A DNA stretch of 64,000 bases from Alectoria sarmentosa (lineage: Eukaryota > Ascomycota > Lecanoromycetes > Lecanorales > Parmeliaceae), in NCBI GenBank assembly GCA_009733775.1, contig WOGZ01000072.1, forward strand, positions 1 through 64,000. The letters run 5' to 3'. The notes beneath the pieces are model-generated. The model was not told where the DNA came from, ran no database searches, and saw only the letters and a program-made list of their open reading frames with translations. The position numbers and the translations under genes were made by a program. Below, in pieces: positions 43,001 to 55,316 of the stretch (its first letter is position 1; every line of letters begins with the position of its first letter).

Positions 43001-45219
43001 ATTGTTTTAAATTAAATTAATTTTATTAAAAGAGAATAAAAATATAAATTTAAAAATAATAAATGATTTTAATAATATCAAATATTCGAATCGTTATAAT
43101 TTTCATTAAACGATTCATTTTTTAAATCTTATCGACGATGTGTTTAAATCTTATAAATTTAAAAATCAATGCGAATTTTATTTGCGCATCGTTCTTTATT
43201 TATTTTAATTATAACACACTTTTTATTCGTTTTACATTTAAAGAAAACATTTATAACGAACTTTTTAAATAATTTGATATCAGATTTATTTGATTTGACG
43301 ATATTTTAATTCGCATTTGAAATTAATTATATTATAAGAGAATCGATTTTGTCTTTCGCGTTAATTAACGTTTATTTAACAATTTAACATATCTTTCTCA
43401 TTTATAATCATAATTGAAATTAATATATTTTATAAAAACGTCGCAAATTATATCGTAAATTCTTTTTTCATTTTATTTATGCTTATTGTGATAAAATGAA
43501 TCTTAATACACGATATCGTCTTTTTTAATAAATGTTTTATTCGAATTAAGATCTCGGGCCTTCATATAACGTTGAGACTTTCGATTTTTATTTTTTTCGA
43601 TTTCAAATTAATTCAAATTGATTATTATTTATTATTAAATAAGGCGTTAAACGATATTAATAAACAAAATTATTAAAATGAAGGTCTTTATCAAAAAGAT
43701 TATATAAAAAAGATTATTTAATGAGCGACCTTATAGGGCAAAAACAAAATCGAATAAGAAAATGAGAACATTTGAGAGATTTAAATCTTATATAACGATG
43801 TGTGTTAACGATATAATTAATGAAAAATGATTCGAAATTTGATATTAAAAAAGATATCGTCAAAAATTTCGCATTTTTAATCAACCTTTATATTTATAAT
43901 GATTGAAAATTTATTTAATATAAGTTTCTTCGAAACGAATAAGTCTCTTAAAACGAATGAATTTTTTAAAACGAATAAATCTCTTTAAAGCGTGCGAATT
44001 AAAATTTAAAATTTTTTTAAATTGTATTAATATAAAGTATAAAAAATAATAAAAAAGACTTTTAATTAACTTTAAATGTGATCTTTCAAGACATTTCTAA
44101 TCAAAGATTTATCACTTTAAAATAATATTAAATAATATATTAATATAACGATAAAGGACTTATCGTAATTTAATGTTATTTATAATATATAAAAATGATA
44201 ATTATGATGTTCGTTGCTTAATTTAAATTATAATATCGATTAATTTTTTTTGAATATAAATGTTTTTTCAATGTTATTTATCGCGATTTATTTTTTTTAA
44301 ACTTTCATTTTTTATTAACCTCAATCTTTTATTATTCGTATTTAAGATTTATTAATTAATTAATATTCTTTTATTGAGCTCGATTATCAAATGTGTCATA
44401 ATAAACTTTATATAACTTAAATTATCTTCAACGCCGTTCGATTCAATATCAAATATTTATAATTATTACGATTTTCGCATCAATATAAAATGTAACAAAA
44501 AATATAACACGTCTTTTAATCTTAAATGATATATCAATAAAAAATACAAAATTAATAACGATCATTTTATAACGATTTTCAAAATTGAAAATTTTGATTA
44601 CGATGTTCATAATTCATTATAAAATAATTTTAATAACGATGTTATTTTAATAACGATATTTATGTTCGAGATAAGACATATGCATTGTGTATCGATTTCT
44701 TTAACATTATCAAAAGACAACGATTTAATCGCGTTATTATAAGTTTTTACAATCTTTAAATCTATTCAAATGTTTTTCGCAATCAATATAAACATTAACG
44801 CGATTATTATATTTATTATTAATAACAAATTGAATATAATAAACGCGTGATTCATTAATAAATTAATAACATCTCGTAATTATTTAATAAAAAAGTTAAT
44901 ATATTCATCGAGCAACGTGATTACGTTCACTTCTCGAATGCATTTATTATTATTTAAAAGCGTTAATTAAATCTTAAATCTCTCTTCTCTCGAATTCGAT
45001 ATCGTTTATTAAATCTTATATTAATTCATTAACTTTAACGAATCATTCAATTTTATATCACGAGATTTCGATTAAATGATGAATTTTTTATCATAAAACT
45101 TTACGCAAATCTTGAATTATCTCGTTGATATGAATCGAATAAGGAATTTCATATCATAAACTTATAATTAAATCTCAAATCTTAATTTGCAAAAGTTCGA
45201 TCAGATAACGAGCCCTTTT

Positions 45220-45617
45220 TCATTCGAAATTAATTATATAATAATTTTTATATCTTAAAGTCAACACTTAATTATGAGTTCTTTTTTATATAAAAATAAT
45301 TATATAACGACTTTTATATCGTAAAGTCAACACTCAATTATAAATTCTTTCTTATATAAAAACAATCATATAACGACTTTTATATTGTAGAGTTAACATT
45401 TAATTATAAGCTCTTTCTTATACGAAGACAATCATATAACGATTTTTATATTTTAAACCCATTTTTTAATTATAAGTTCTTTCTCACACGAAGATAATCA
45501 TATAACGATTTTTATATCGTAAAGTTAACATTTAATTATAAGCTTTTTTTCACACGAAGATAATTATATAACGATTTTTATATCATAAAATCATTATTCA
45601 ATTATGAATCTTATATC
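45220..45617 (+). pseudogene. Coding relic made of 22-residue repeats (66-bp period)
   Basis: The plus-strand frame repeats a 22-codon unit resembling YEDNHITTFIS.S.HSIISSF about six times. In-frame stops occur almost only at the same two codons of each unit, where other copies still show CAA, so glutamine-to-stop mutation explains them. Concentration of stops at two fixed positions over six units is hard to explain unless the array once encoded protein. The mirror is at about 14500-14897. Unknown function. Confidence 0.55.
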
Positions 45618-48043
45618 GTAAACATTTTCTCGAATAATTAATTTTTTATTTATTTATTAAAGCGCAATTCAAACTTTTATAATTTTTAATTTCGATATAA
45701 CACAAAATTTTATATCTCATAACGTCAATCATTTAATCAATTATTTTAATAAATCAAATGTTTCATTCGCCTTTTTAATAACAGCTTAAATTGAATTTAA
45801 TAATTTTAAAAATTTAATTATTTAAAATTCAAACGTGATATTTAATAATAAAATAATTTTAAAAATATTATCGTAATTTATTTTAATTATAATCATCATC
45901 GCGTTTGAGCGTAAATGAAAGTTGTTTCATAATATAATAAATCGAACGTTATAAGTTTTTAATAACAATTTAATATTATTTTATTCGATTAAAAAATCGA
46001 AAAGGTTTTTTAATCAAATGCGTGAAATAAATTAATTTAAAATGAAAAATAAAACGAAATTTAAGGATTTTTATAAGGGTCTTTTAGCGCAATAAGGCGT
46101 GACATTAAAATATAAAAACATTTATGTTTTAATCTCTGAAGCGTATAAAACTTTAAAGTTCTTAAATATTATAATTAAGATTATTTAAAATGAAGAAAAT
46201 TATATCGTTTTTAACACTTCTTATACGTTTTTCTCAATATACGATTATAAGATAATGATAATAAAAATTCAAACATGATTCAATTCATAATTACGAAATG
46301 AAATTCAATTCGATAATTTCATTGAATGTGATAATTACGCTTTTATAAATTTCTCTTATACATATTATTATAATTATTATCTTATTTATATCACATATAA
46401 AATCGTCGACGTTAATTTAAATCGTCAAAATTATTGTCGCGAAACTCGTTAACTTCGTTAATAAAATGTTATAAACATATCAAAACATTATTTTAATTTT
46501 AAACATAATTCATCGTGCTTAATGCAAATAAATAATAATCATTTAAATTAATATAACGATTTAAATTAACCTTTATAATATGTTACGCTCTTTATATTTA
46601 AAGTTTATTAAATTCAATTCGCGATGTTACGTTAAATAAAAAACTTGAAAATCATTTTCTTTATATCGCGATCGAGACGTTAACGTTATATTATATACGA
46701 GACGCAACTTCTTTACATCTTTTTATTCATTTGAATATAATCATATTTCTTAATTGTATAAATTATATTTATTCGAAAAAAAAAAAAATCCGAATTCATT
46801 TATAAATTTTGTAAACGAATTCGAAATTAATATAAAATTATCGCTTTTTAAACTCATCTGATGTAAACATATAAAGATGTTTCAATAAATGCGCATTTCG
46901 CAAAGATAATGCGAATCGAAGATTTATAAAAAACATATTAACTCAATTATAGCAACGATGATTAAAAAGATAATTTTATAATAAACAAACTTTGTCAAAT
47001 GAAAAATTCGACCTTTTTTTAATAAAACGTATTGAATTAAAATCTTTATTATTAATTATATTTAACGGAATGTAATAGCATAAAAATGTTAATCAAAAAA
47101 ATGAGATATGTTAAATCAAGATTGTGAATTTCTCGTAATTAATCTTTATATTAACAACGAATAAATATATTAAAAATATAAAGAATACAATTTACAAATA
47201 TATTATGCTTCTTTATGATTCATATGTGTTTTAACTTTAATATTTATATAACCTTAATAACTCGTCTCATTATTAATAATAAATTATAATTTATATTTAT
47301 TCGTTTATTAAAAGTTTTCAATTCTTTACATTAATTATAATCATTATAAATTTTATTTACGCTTTAAAATTAAGCTCTTTATTTAATTAATGAAAAAAAA
47401 TATAAATAATAATTCAATTAGCGAAAATTTCGATAGTTTTCATATTAAGAATTGTTAATAATTTAATTTATCACACGTATTAACGAAGAAAACGATATCA
47501 ATTTAATAAATATAAATAATCGCTTATTCTTATATTGAATTTGCATAATTTTTTATCGCTTGAAAACCTCGAAATCTTAATTATAAAGAATTATCTTTAA
47601 TTTATTATGAGATAATTAATATATAATAATGTCGAGACGAAACAAACATCGAATTTGATAACGAAAAACGCGTTTGATTATATTTCAAATCGTTAAAAAT
47701 AATTTGATTGATAAAATCAAATCATCATGATCAAAAAATTTTATTTTTCAAAACGAAATTATTACATCGCAAATCTAACACGAAAAATCTCGTCGATATT
47801 TTAAATAATTTTTCATTCATCATTTTTATAATTGCGCATTAATTTTCATTAATATCGATAAAAATTATATAAACAATTTTAATACACGTCGCTTTAAGCA
47901 ACATCATAACATTCGCATTAAACTTCAATAACCTCTTTAAATGTTTAATAAATGTTTAACGTATTAATCATAACATTTATTTCGACGAATCGAATAATTT
48001 TAAGAGATTTAAAAAATTTCAATCTTAATCAATTTTATCATTA

Positions 48044-48457
48044 ATGTTACTTTTTTTTCATCAAAATGAGAATCAATTTTTAAATTATAATAAATTTTTT
48101 CATTTAAATTTCAATAACGATAACAATAATGTCATCAACGTCTTTGAAATATTTTATGATTTTTATTATATTTCAATTATTTTTCGAGCTCGTTTAATGC
48201 ATCGAGAACTTTTATATATAAAATTATGTCGATTGATGCGTGATATAAAAATAAAGAATAATTCGATAAATCGTAATATTATTGCGAAATTAAACATTAA
48301 TGCCGCGATTTTCAATAACGAGATTCACATTCGAACACGTAAATTTGATAATAAAAATGAAAATTTTTTGATTAATTTTTTCGAATTTTTGAAAATTTTT
48401 TATTCACAAATTGCGTTAAAAGGAATTTTTCTTTATCTCGACATCATAATATATTAA
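48044..48457 (+). pseudogene. Longest open frame of the palindrome (137 codons), probable gene relic
   Basis: The frame starts at ATG and encodes an asparagine-rich N-terminal part, then FRARLMHRELLYIKLCRLMR, then HIRTRKFDNKNE, ending YLDIIIY. The mirror (11660-12073, minus) keeps the alignment without indels but has TGA or TAA where this copy has CGA. Survival of the frame here may be chance escape from RIP. There is no recognisable domain, and I would not call it a working gene. Confidence 0.45.
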
Positions 48458-51159
48458 TATAAATAATTAATTAAAGCGATAATTAAAGTGTTAAACGAAT
48501 TAAAATCATTTGCATTTTCATTTTATGTTAACGATGCGTTTTTCGTCGTAACTTTTGCTCGAATAATCAAAAACATTTTTAAAGAATTAAGTTAACAAAA
48601 TATCATAATTGTTAACAATATGATATTAACAATCTTATTTCATATTAATTTAATTCATGATAAAAAAAGGCGAATTCAAAATTCGGATTTAAATTTTTAT
48701 ATTTATGAATTATCGTCTGCGAAGGCGAAGAATAAGACATTTACGATCGAAAAAATGTGAAAAAAAAATTTATTTGATGATAATTCGCAAATAATGATAA
48801 TGAAAAATCATAAAATAATTATATTCATTATTAATTATTTTAATCGTCGTTTGCAAATTGTTTTCAAAACGCTTTTAAATTCGACGACGATTTTCTTAAA
48901 TTTCGATTTTAACATTTATATATTCGCATTCGACGACGTTAAAATCTTAATATTATTTCATTATGCTCGAATTATTAAAATTGAATATTTCATATTTATC
49001 ATAAATTTAATTTAAGATTTTCATCTTTCGAATTGACGTTTAATATAAAAATTTCGAATTTTAAAATATGCGAATCGAGACTTTGAAATTCGTTTTTTAT
49101 CATTTTATAAAAAATTATTAAAAATGTTTTATACATTTGAAAAATTGTTATAAAATAACAAAAAAGCCTTTAAAGACGAAAATTTCAAATATATTATTTT
49201 TATCGTTTAAAAATACATTATCGATAAAATGATAAAGGGAAAAAGCTTTATTCAAATAATTCGAAAAGCATTATTTAAGATTATAATAAATATAAATGAT
49301 TTAAATATGAAATTTCTCATAAGCGATTAAAAAGAAATGAATAATTTTAAGTTTTTTATGCGACGTTGCGTAACGTGACGTATAAACGTTTATTAAAAAA
49401 TAATGTGTGATTATTTTATACAATTTAATTTAATAATGTTAATTTAATCACAGATTTGATCGCGTTAAATCGAATAAATCTTATAATCTTGCATTATATA
49501 ATGAGACATTTATATATAAATGAGATGAGTTTTTTAACGTTTAAACATTAATGAGAATAATTAATAAAATCGCGATCAAATTAAGCATAACTATTCAAAA
49601 AATGTTTCAATATTCTTAAATTCAATTTAATAAACGATTCACATTTTTTTTTTATTCGACATCAACATTAATCTTCTCAATCAAGTCTTTTTTTAACCTT
49701 TAATCAAATCGTCAAATTTATGATTTCGATTTAAATTCGATTCTTCAACGATCGCTTATAATATCGATATTTATATTTCATTTCTCAATTATTATAAATG
49801 ATTTTCGAATTAAATTTCGCACGCAAAATATATCGCTTTTCTTTGCAATTTTAATGCATATATAATTTCATTTACATGTCACATTAATTGACGAATCGCG
49901 AAATTGAGATTTCAAATATTAATACGTTAATGAAATAATAATATGAAAAAACGCGAATGAATTTTGAGATGAGATTATAAAGGTGATGTGAAATTTACAC
50001 AAATGATTTAAAATTATAAATCATATACATTATAATATCGAAAAATCGATGATATGATAAACGTCTCGCGATGTTTTAAAAATTGTTCGACATTATTAAC
50101 GACGTTTCATTTTATCAAAAATTTCCTTTACTTATTCTATTTCAATAACATAATTCTTAAAAAAACTTTCAATTTTATGAGAATCTCTCTTATTTCGTGT
50201 TTGAATCAAACGAACCTCGTTTAATAATAAATGAATTTCAAGATAAATAAATGAGATCTTAAATACGCTTAAAAAAATAACGAAAAGGAAATAAAAAATA
50301 AACAAAAAAAACATAAATAACATTCAATTATTTTATATAACAAAAAATAAAATCGTATTTTAATGATTAATGAATAAAATTCTCCTTTTTTGCATCGCAA
50401 TTCACTTAATAACGCATATATTTATTATTTATATTCGATGAAAAAGAGCATTATTTTTTATTCGTGCAATTTATTATCAAATGTTAAAAATCTTATAATT
50501 TTGATACGTTAATTGATTTTAACATTATTTAATATTTCATTTATATTTTAAAAGTCAAATTTTGAAAAGCGCATAATGAAACGCGTCGAACGAAACATTG
50601 AATCAAATTAAAAAATAAAATGATGATTTTTATTTTTTAAAATTGTAAATATTTTATCATTCTCTCAAAAAGCCTCGCATTTGATTTATTAGATTTCATT
50701 ATTAATTCGAATCACAACAAAGCGTATTTGTTTTTTGATTTACATTATTAATTCGAATAACAATAAAATATATCCCTCTTTTGACTTGCATTGTTAATTC
50801 GAATAACAATAAAACATATTTTCTTTTTGATTTGCATTATCAACTCGAACATTAATAAAACACTTTTTCATTTTATAATAATTATAATAAAACAAAATTT
50901 ATCAACGCATTAAAAGCGATAACATTAAAAAAAGAGAATATAAGAAAAAAGAAAAAAGAAAAATTAAAATGCATTAAATTGAATAAAAAAAATTAATTAT
51001 TATTGCTTTATTCAACGAGCGAAAAATCTCATTAACTTTTTCATCTTTAATTAAATGTTTATAATTAAAATATGAATGAAAATGTTATAATAAATTATAA
51101 TGAAAAAGCGAATAAATCGAATAAATTTTAATATATAAAATGAAAATAAATAATAAAAG

Positions 51160-51730
51160 TCTTCAAAATTATTATTAATTCAAATTATTATAATATTACA
51201 ATTATTGCAAAATCAAAATTATTAAAAATTAAAATCATTATAAAATCAAATTATTATAAAATAAAAATTATTATAAAAAAAATCATTATAAGATTAAAGT
51301 TATTGCAAAATCAAAATTATTATAAGATTAAAATTATTATAAAATCAAAGTTATTGCAAAATCAAAGTTATTATTATTATAAAATCAAAATCATTAAAAA
51401 TCAAAATCAATATAACAAAAAATTATTATAAAATCAAAATCATTGTAAAACAAAAATCATTATAAAATCAAAATTATTGTAAAATTAAAGTTATTGCGAA
51501 ATTAAAATCATTATTATTGCGAGATCAAAGTTATTAAAAATCAAAATTATTAAAGATCAAAATCATTAAAAATTAAAATCATTGAAGATCAAAATTATTG
51601 AAGATCAAAATTATTACAAAATCAAAATCATTATAAAACATAAATCATCGCGAAATCAAAGTTATTATTATTATAAAATTAAAATTATTAAAAAATTAAA
51701 ATCATTATAAGATCAAGATTATTGCAAAAA
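51160..51730. repeat. Degenerate 15-18 bp tandem repeat (mirror of 8400-8960)
   Basis: About thirty imperfect units such as AAAATCAAAATTATTATAAG and AAAATCATTATAAAATC. It is the reverse-complement counterpart of the array in the left arm. Confidence 0.75.
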
Positions 51731-52564
51731 ACAATATAATAATGTAAATGAAACGTCATAATGATTAATATGAAATGTTAATTAATTATTTTAACGTTTG
51801 TTATGCGAATTGAATAATGTAATAATTAATCATTTTTCTCTCATTTCTCAAAAATTTCGACGTGTAAAAAAAAGACGTAACGAAAATAAAGCGCGACGAG
51901 ACGATAAGAGCGAGATAAGAAACGATAACGATAATAATAACGATAATTACGATCATTATATTTGATTTGATTAATAATTAAATAATCTTAATATAATAAC
52001 GATGCTATCTTTATACACGTTAAAATCATAAAAAAAAATGTTTATTATCGATTAATGTATTTCGTTATAAAGAATTTTATTTGCGATTGTTATTTATTGA
52101 AGCTTTTAATATGAAATATATAACACTTTTCTTAATTAATTATTTGCTATTTATACACAAAAACGTGAACATTCTTTTTTATTCATTTTCAATCTCACAT
52201 TTGATAACATATATTAACGTTTAAATTTCATTTATAATTTTTAAAATTTTTTCATTATAATCTCAACACATAATAGAGCTTTCATTAATAAATTATAAAA
52301 AAAACATAATAAATTTTCGATAAATAGGCATATTATACACTTATTTGAAAAAATTTTGAATTCTTGTTTTTAAATCTTTGATAATATAATTATATCGACG
52401 TGCTTTTATTAAAATCGCAAAGCGTTTAAAATTATGATAAAAATATTATTATGATATTCATTTGATTTATTAATTTTATTTTAATTTTATTTCGATTTTA
52501 TTCATTATTTAACACGCTTATCTTCATTAAATTTTAATATAAATATGTTTTAAAAGTATCGACC

Positions 52565-52619
52565 TTTAATCACACTCTAACTCTCTTCTCTTCTCTTTAT
52601 TTTCTTTCGAAATTTATGA

Positions 52620-52657
<38 letters not shown>

Positions 52658-52690
52658 CTTTTTTTTCTCTTTTCGCTTTTTAATATATAT
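52565..52690 (+). repeat. Polypyrimidine tract with about 25 consecutive T
   Basis: CT-rich DNA includes an uninterrupted T run at 52633-52657. It mirrors the GA tract at 7430-7545, but most C have become T. Confidence 0.75.
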
Positions 52691-53812
52691 ATCAAAAAAA
52701 ATTAAAACGAAAAAAAAAGTTTTATTATTTATGAAAGCAAATCAAAATATTAATTTCTTCGCTCATTAATCGTATATGCAAATAATTAAACAAATATCGA
52801 GCGATTATTAATAAAGGTTATTAATGCGCGAAAAGCTTTTACACAAAAAAATTTAAAAAAAATCATAAATCTCATTTTTATTTCACATATCGTAACGCTT
52901 AATTCAAGAAATATGATGAAATCATTAACTTTATTTAAATTAATGTTATTAATATGATATATTATTTCTCAATTATTTATAAAGATATTATTAACGTATA
53001 TTCAAAATTTTCAAATTTATTAATTTTCGAAAATGAAAAACGTTAAAAAGAATATTGATTTAATATTTTTATCGCTACAATTTAATTCGAATATAAATGT
53101 TTCGATTTACGATATTTAATTTTAAAAGAAATCTTAATTTCAATTTAAGATTATCTTCGCATTTAATTTAATTAATTAAAATTAAACGTCGCGTAATTTT
53201 TTTATCAGCGATATTAATATATTTCTCGAAATTATTAATGATAATTAAATTCAAATTTTATAATCTATTATCGCGTAATTAAATCGAATCAAATTTCGAA
53301 AAGTCTTAAAAGTCTCAAAAAAAAAACGTTTAACGCTTAAAAATGAATTGCGCATCAAAAAAAAATGTTGAAAATTTGAAAATCAAGATTCAGCACCTTG
53401 AAAAGACGATATATCATTTATTCGAATTAAATCAAATGTCAAATTATAATGAAATCATTACGAAGATGATAAGTCTTTTTCTTTTATTTAAATAATTCAA
53501 TATTAATTTTATAAAGAATTCAACCCTCTTAAAGCATTTTATCATTATTCAAAAACAATATAATTTCATTTGCGTTTAACGCGATGAAGCGAGACGTAAA
53601 ATAAATAATTTATATTGAAATAACGAAAACGCTCGTCGAATATACGTGTTAATTTTTTAAAAATATTATGAAAATAATCGAGAACATAAATTGCGAGATG
53701 AATAAACGTAATATCTTTAAAACTTGAAACAGAAAATAAAAACGCGAATAAAAAACGTGAAATCAAAATCGATATCGTCAAATCACATAATGAAAAAAGA
53801 ATTATGAATAAA

Positions 53813-54190
53813 TTAATTGAATGAGAATGAATATAAATATGAATATAGGTTATAAATTATGAGCGATAAATATGAATATCGATTGAAAAAAGAAGCATAA
53901 GCATAAGTTATAAACATCGATAAAGCATAAAATATAAAGCATAAAATATGAATATGAAGCTTGAATAAAAAGCATAAACACGAAAGCATAAATATAAGCA
54001 TAAATATAAATATAAATATAAACATCAATTGAAAAAAGAAACATAAATATGAAATATGAACATCGATTAAAAGAAGAAGTATAAGCATAAAATATAAATA
54101 TGAAAATATGAATATAAAAACATCAGAGCATTAAAACATTAAATAAATTATATTAATAAGATATAAGTATAAAGTATAAAAATATAAAAG
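53813..54190. repeat. Degenerate AT-rich tandem repeats (mirror of 5925-6310)
   Basis: Repeats of AAGCATAAA, ATATAAATATAAATAT and ACATCGATTAAAAG type. Open frames here are repeat by-products. Confidence 0.7.
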
Positions 54191-54395
54191 CATTAAATAA
54201 ATCATAATACATTTCGCTTTTTAAGAGCATTTATTACACATTTTTCTCATCTTTTTTACTTTTAAATATATTTCGCTTCGTTTCGTTTTTAATGCTTCGC
54301 TTTTCAAAAACATTTATCTTTTATTCTCCGCTTCATTTCGCTCTGCTCCGTTATTTAAAAGCATTTATATCGACTTCGAAACGACATATTTATAA

Positions 54396-55035
54396 TAATA
54401 CTTATATATTTTTATAATATAAATTTTTAATAATTAAAAAATATCGATAATAAAAATTTTAATTCATTTTTATATATTTTTAAATAAGCTTAATTTTATA
54501 TTATTCGTAAATTATAAATTTAATATAACGATAAAATTTATAAATAACATAAATTTCTCGTTTAATAATCGTAAATCGTAAAACGTAAAATTCGAATTCG
54601 AAAAAAAAGAAAAAAAAAGAAAAAAAATCGAAAAAAAAAATCGAAGAAAATCGACAATTAAAAAGAAATTTTAAAATTAAAATAAAAATACAATCGTTTC
54701 GATTTTATATAAAATTTATAAATTTAATAAATCGATAAATTTAATTCGAAAAAAAAAATCGAAAATTAAAATAAAATTATAATTATTTTAATTTTTATAT
54801 AAAATTTATAAATTTAATAAATCGAAAAATTTAAGATATTTATTCGAAAAAGAAAAAAAAATCTTTTAATTAACGTTAAATTTTAAGTTCGTTTTATTTT
54901 CATTTATTTTTAAATATTAAAAATTAAATTTATAAACTTTAATTTATATATTTTTAATATTATAATTAATTGTAAATATATATTTTACAATTTATTAATT
55001 TATTAATTAATCAAATATTAACTATAAAATTTAAT
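54396..55035. other. AT-rich flank right of the palindrome
   Basis: Gene-free. C is again strongly biased to CpG (six of eight C in 54541-54600), like the left flank and unlike the arms. It contains the 90-bp duplication listed separately. Confidence 0.65.
54667..54846. repeat. 90-bp tandem duplication
   Basis: AAAATTTATAAATTTAATAA occurs at 54711 and again at 54801. The surrounding 90 bases align between the two units with mostly transition-type differences. Confidence 0.6.
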
Positions 55036-55247
55036 GTAAAAGAGCATTATTGAATAAGTTATCACTTTACGAGTGCGATAAAAGAGTAGTAAGATTAAGG
55101 TAAGGTGGGGTCCATTCTTGCCAAGACAAACTTCTCTTAAGCGAGATTTCACAAACACGTCCTCAAACCAGGTACCAACTAATTTCAGCGACAGCGTTCG
55201 CATTGCAAGACCGTTCGGTTCTCGACCCATTTGTGGAAGGAAAGTAG

Positions 55248-55311
55248 GTATGTCAAGTTTCTCAGTCACCATATGCCCTGTAACCTATTAACCGGCTATC
55301 ACTCCTCCCAG
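55248..55311 (+). other. Probable leader intron of rpl31
   Basis: A consensus donor GTATGT at 55248, a branch-like CTATTAAC near 55285 and an acceptor CCCAG ending at 55311 define a 64-nt intron six bases before the rpl31 start codon. Splicing would remove the out-of-frame upstream ATG at 55273, which otherwise would overlap the coding region. Inferred from sequence only. Confidence 0.5.
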
Positions 55312-55316
55312 TCAAT

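Larger units (their letters stand above)
30057..54395 (-). repeat. Right arm of the giant palindrome (about 24.3 kb)
   Basis: Reverse complement of 5724-30056, starting directly at the axis with no spacer. Every sub-feature of the left arm has its mirror here: the 66-bp repeat near 45.2-45.6 kb, the 36-bp and 60-bp coding repeats near 34.0-34.9 kb, the degenerate repeat near 51.2-51.7 kb and the polypyrimidine tract near 52.6 kb. Differences from the left arm are transitions in all stretches aligned by hand, so the two arms were mutated independently after the palindrome or its two units existed. Confidence 0.95.
1..55035. other. AT-rich, RIP-degraded gene-free island
   Basis: The whole stretch is extremely AT-rich and holds no credible intact gene. 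The longest open frame is 137 codons and most are under 80. Repeat copies inside it (palindrome arms, LTR pair, small inverted-repeat element) differ almost only by C/T and G/A transitions, the product of repeat-induced point mutation in filamentous ascomycetes. The island ends sharply between about 55020 and 55090, where composition becomes ordinary. I saw no rRNA, tRNA, telomere repeat or CRISPR array in it. It could be a subtelomeric or pericentromeric block or a dispersed AT isochore; the window does not decide which. Confidence 0.9.

Noticed and set aside
5724..54395. Palindrome as a simple fold-back sequencing or assembly artefact
   Set aside because: The arms differ at about 15% of sampled positions, all transitions, and carry different stops in the same codons. 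An artefact would give identical arms or random errors. Outer-junction misassembly still needs long-read confirmation.
1..55035. The many 60-115 codon open frames in the AT-rich island as real genes
   Set aside because: Most are hydrophobic or lysine-rich low-complexity translations of AT-rich DNA, many start with TTG and they lack introns or motifs. Only frames kept open in both arms, or explained by RIP-type stops, are listed, and then as relics.
1..55035. Mitochondrial DNA inserted in the nucleus or a mitochondrial contig
   Set aside because: No mitochondrial gene, tRNA or rRNA could be read, CpG is over-represented in the flanks, and the region joins a nuclear gene block.
55263..55270. 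CAGTCACC as a Homol-D-like ribosomal-protein promoter box
   Set aside because: It resembles the motif known from fission yeast ribosomal genes, but it falls inside the probable leader intron (55248-55311), downstream of the likely transcription start.
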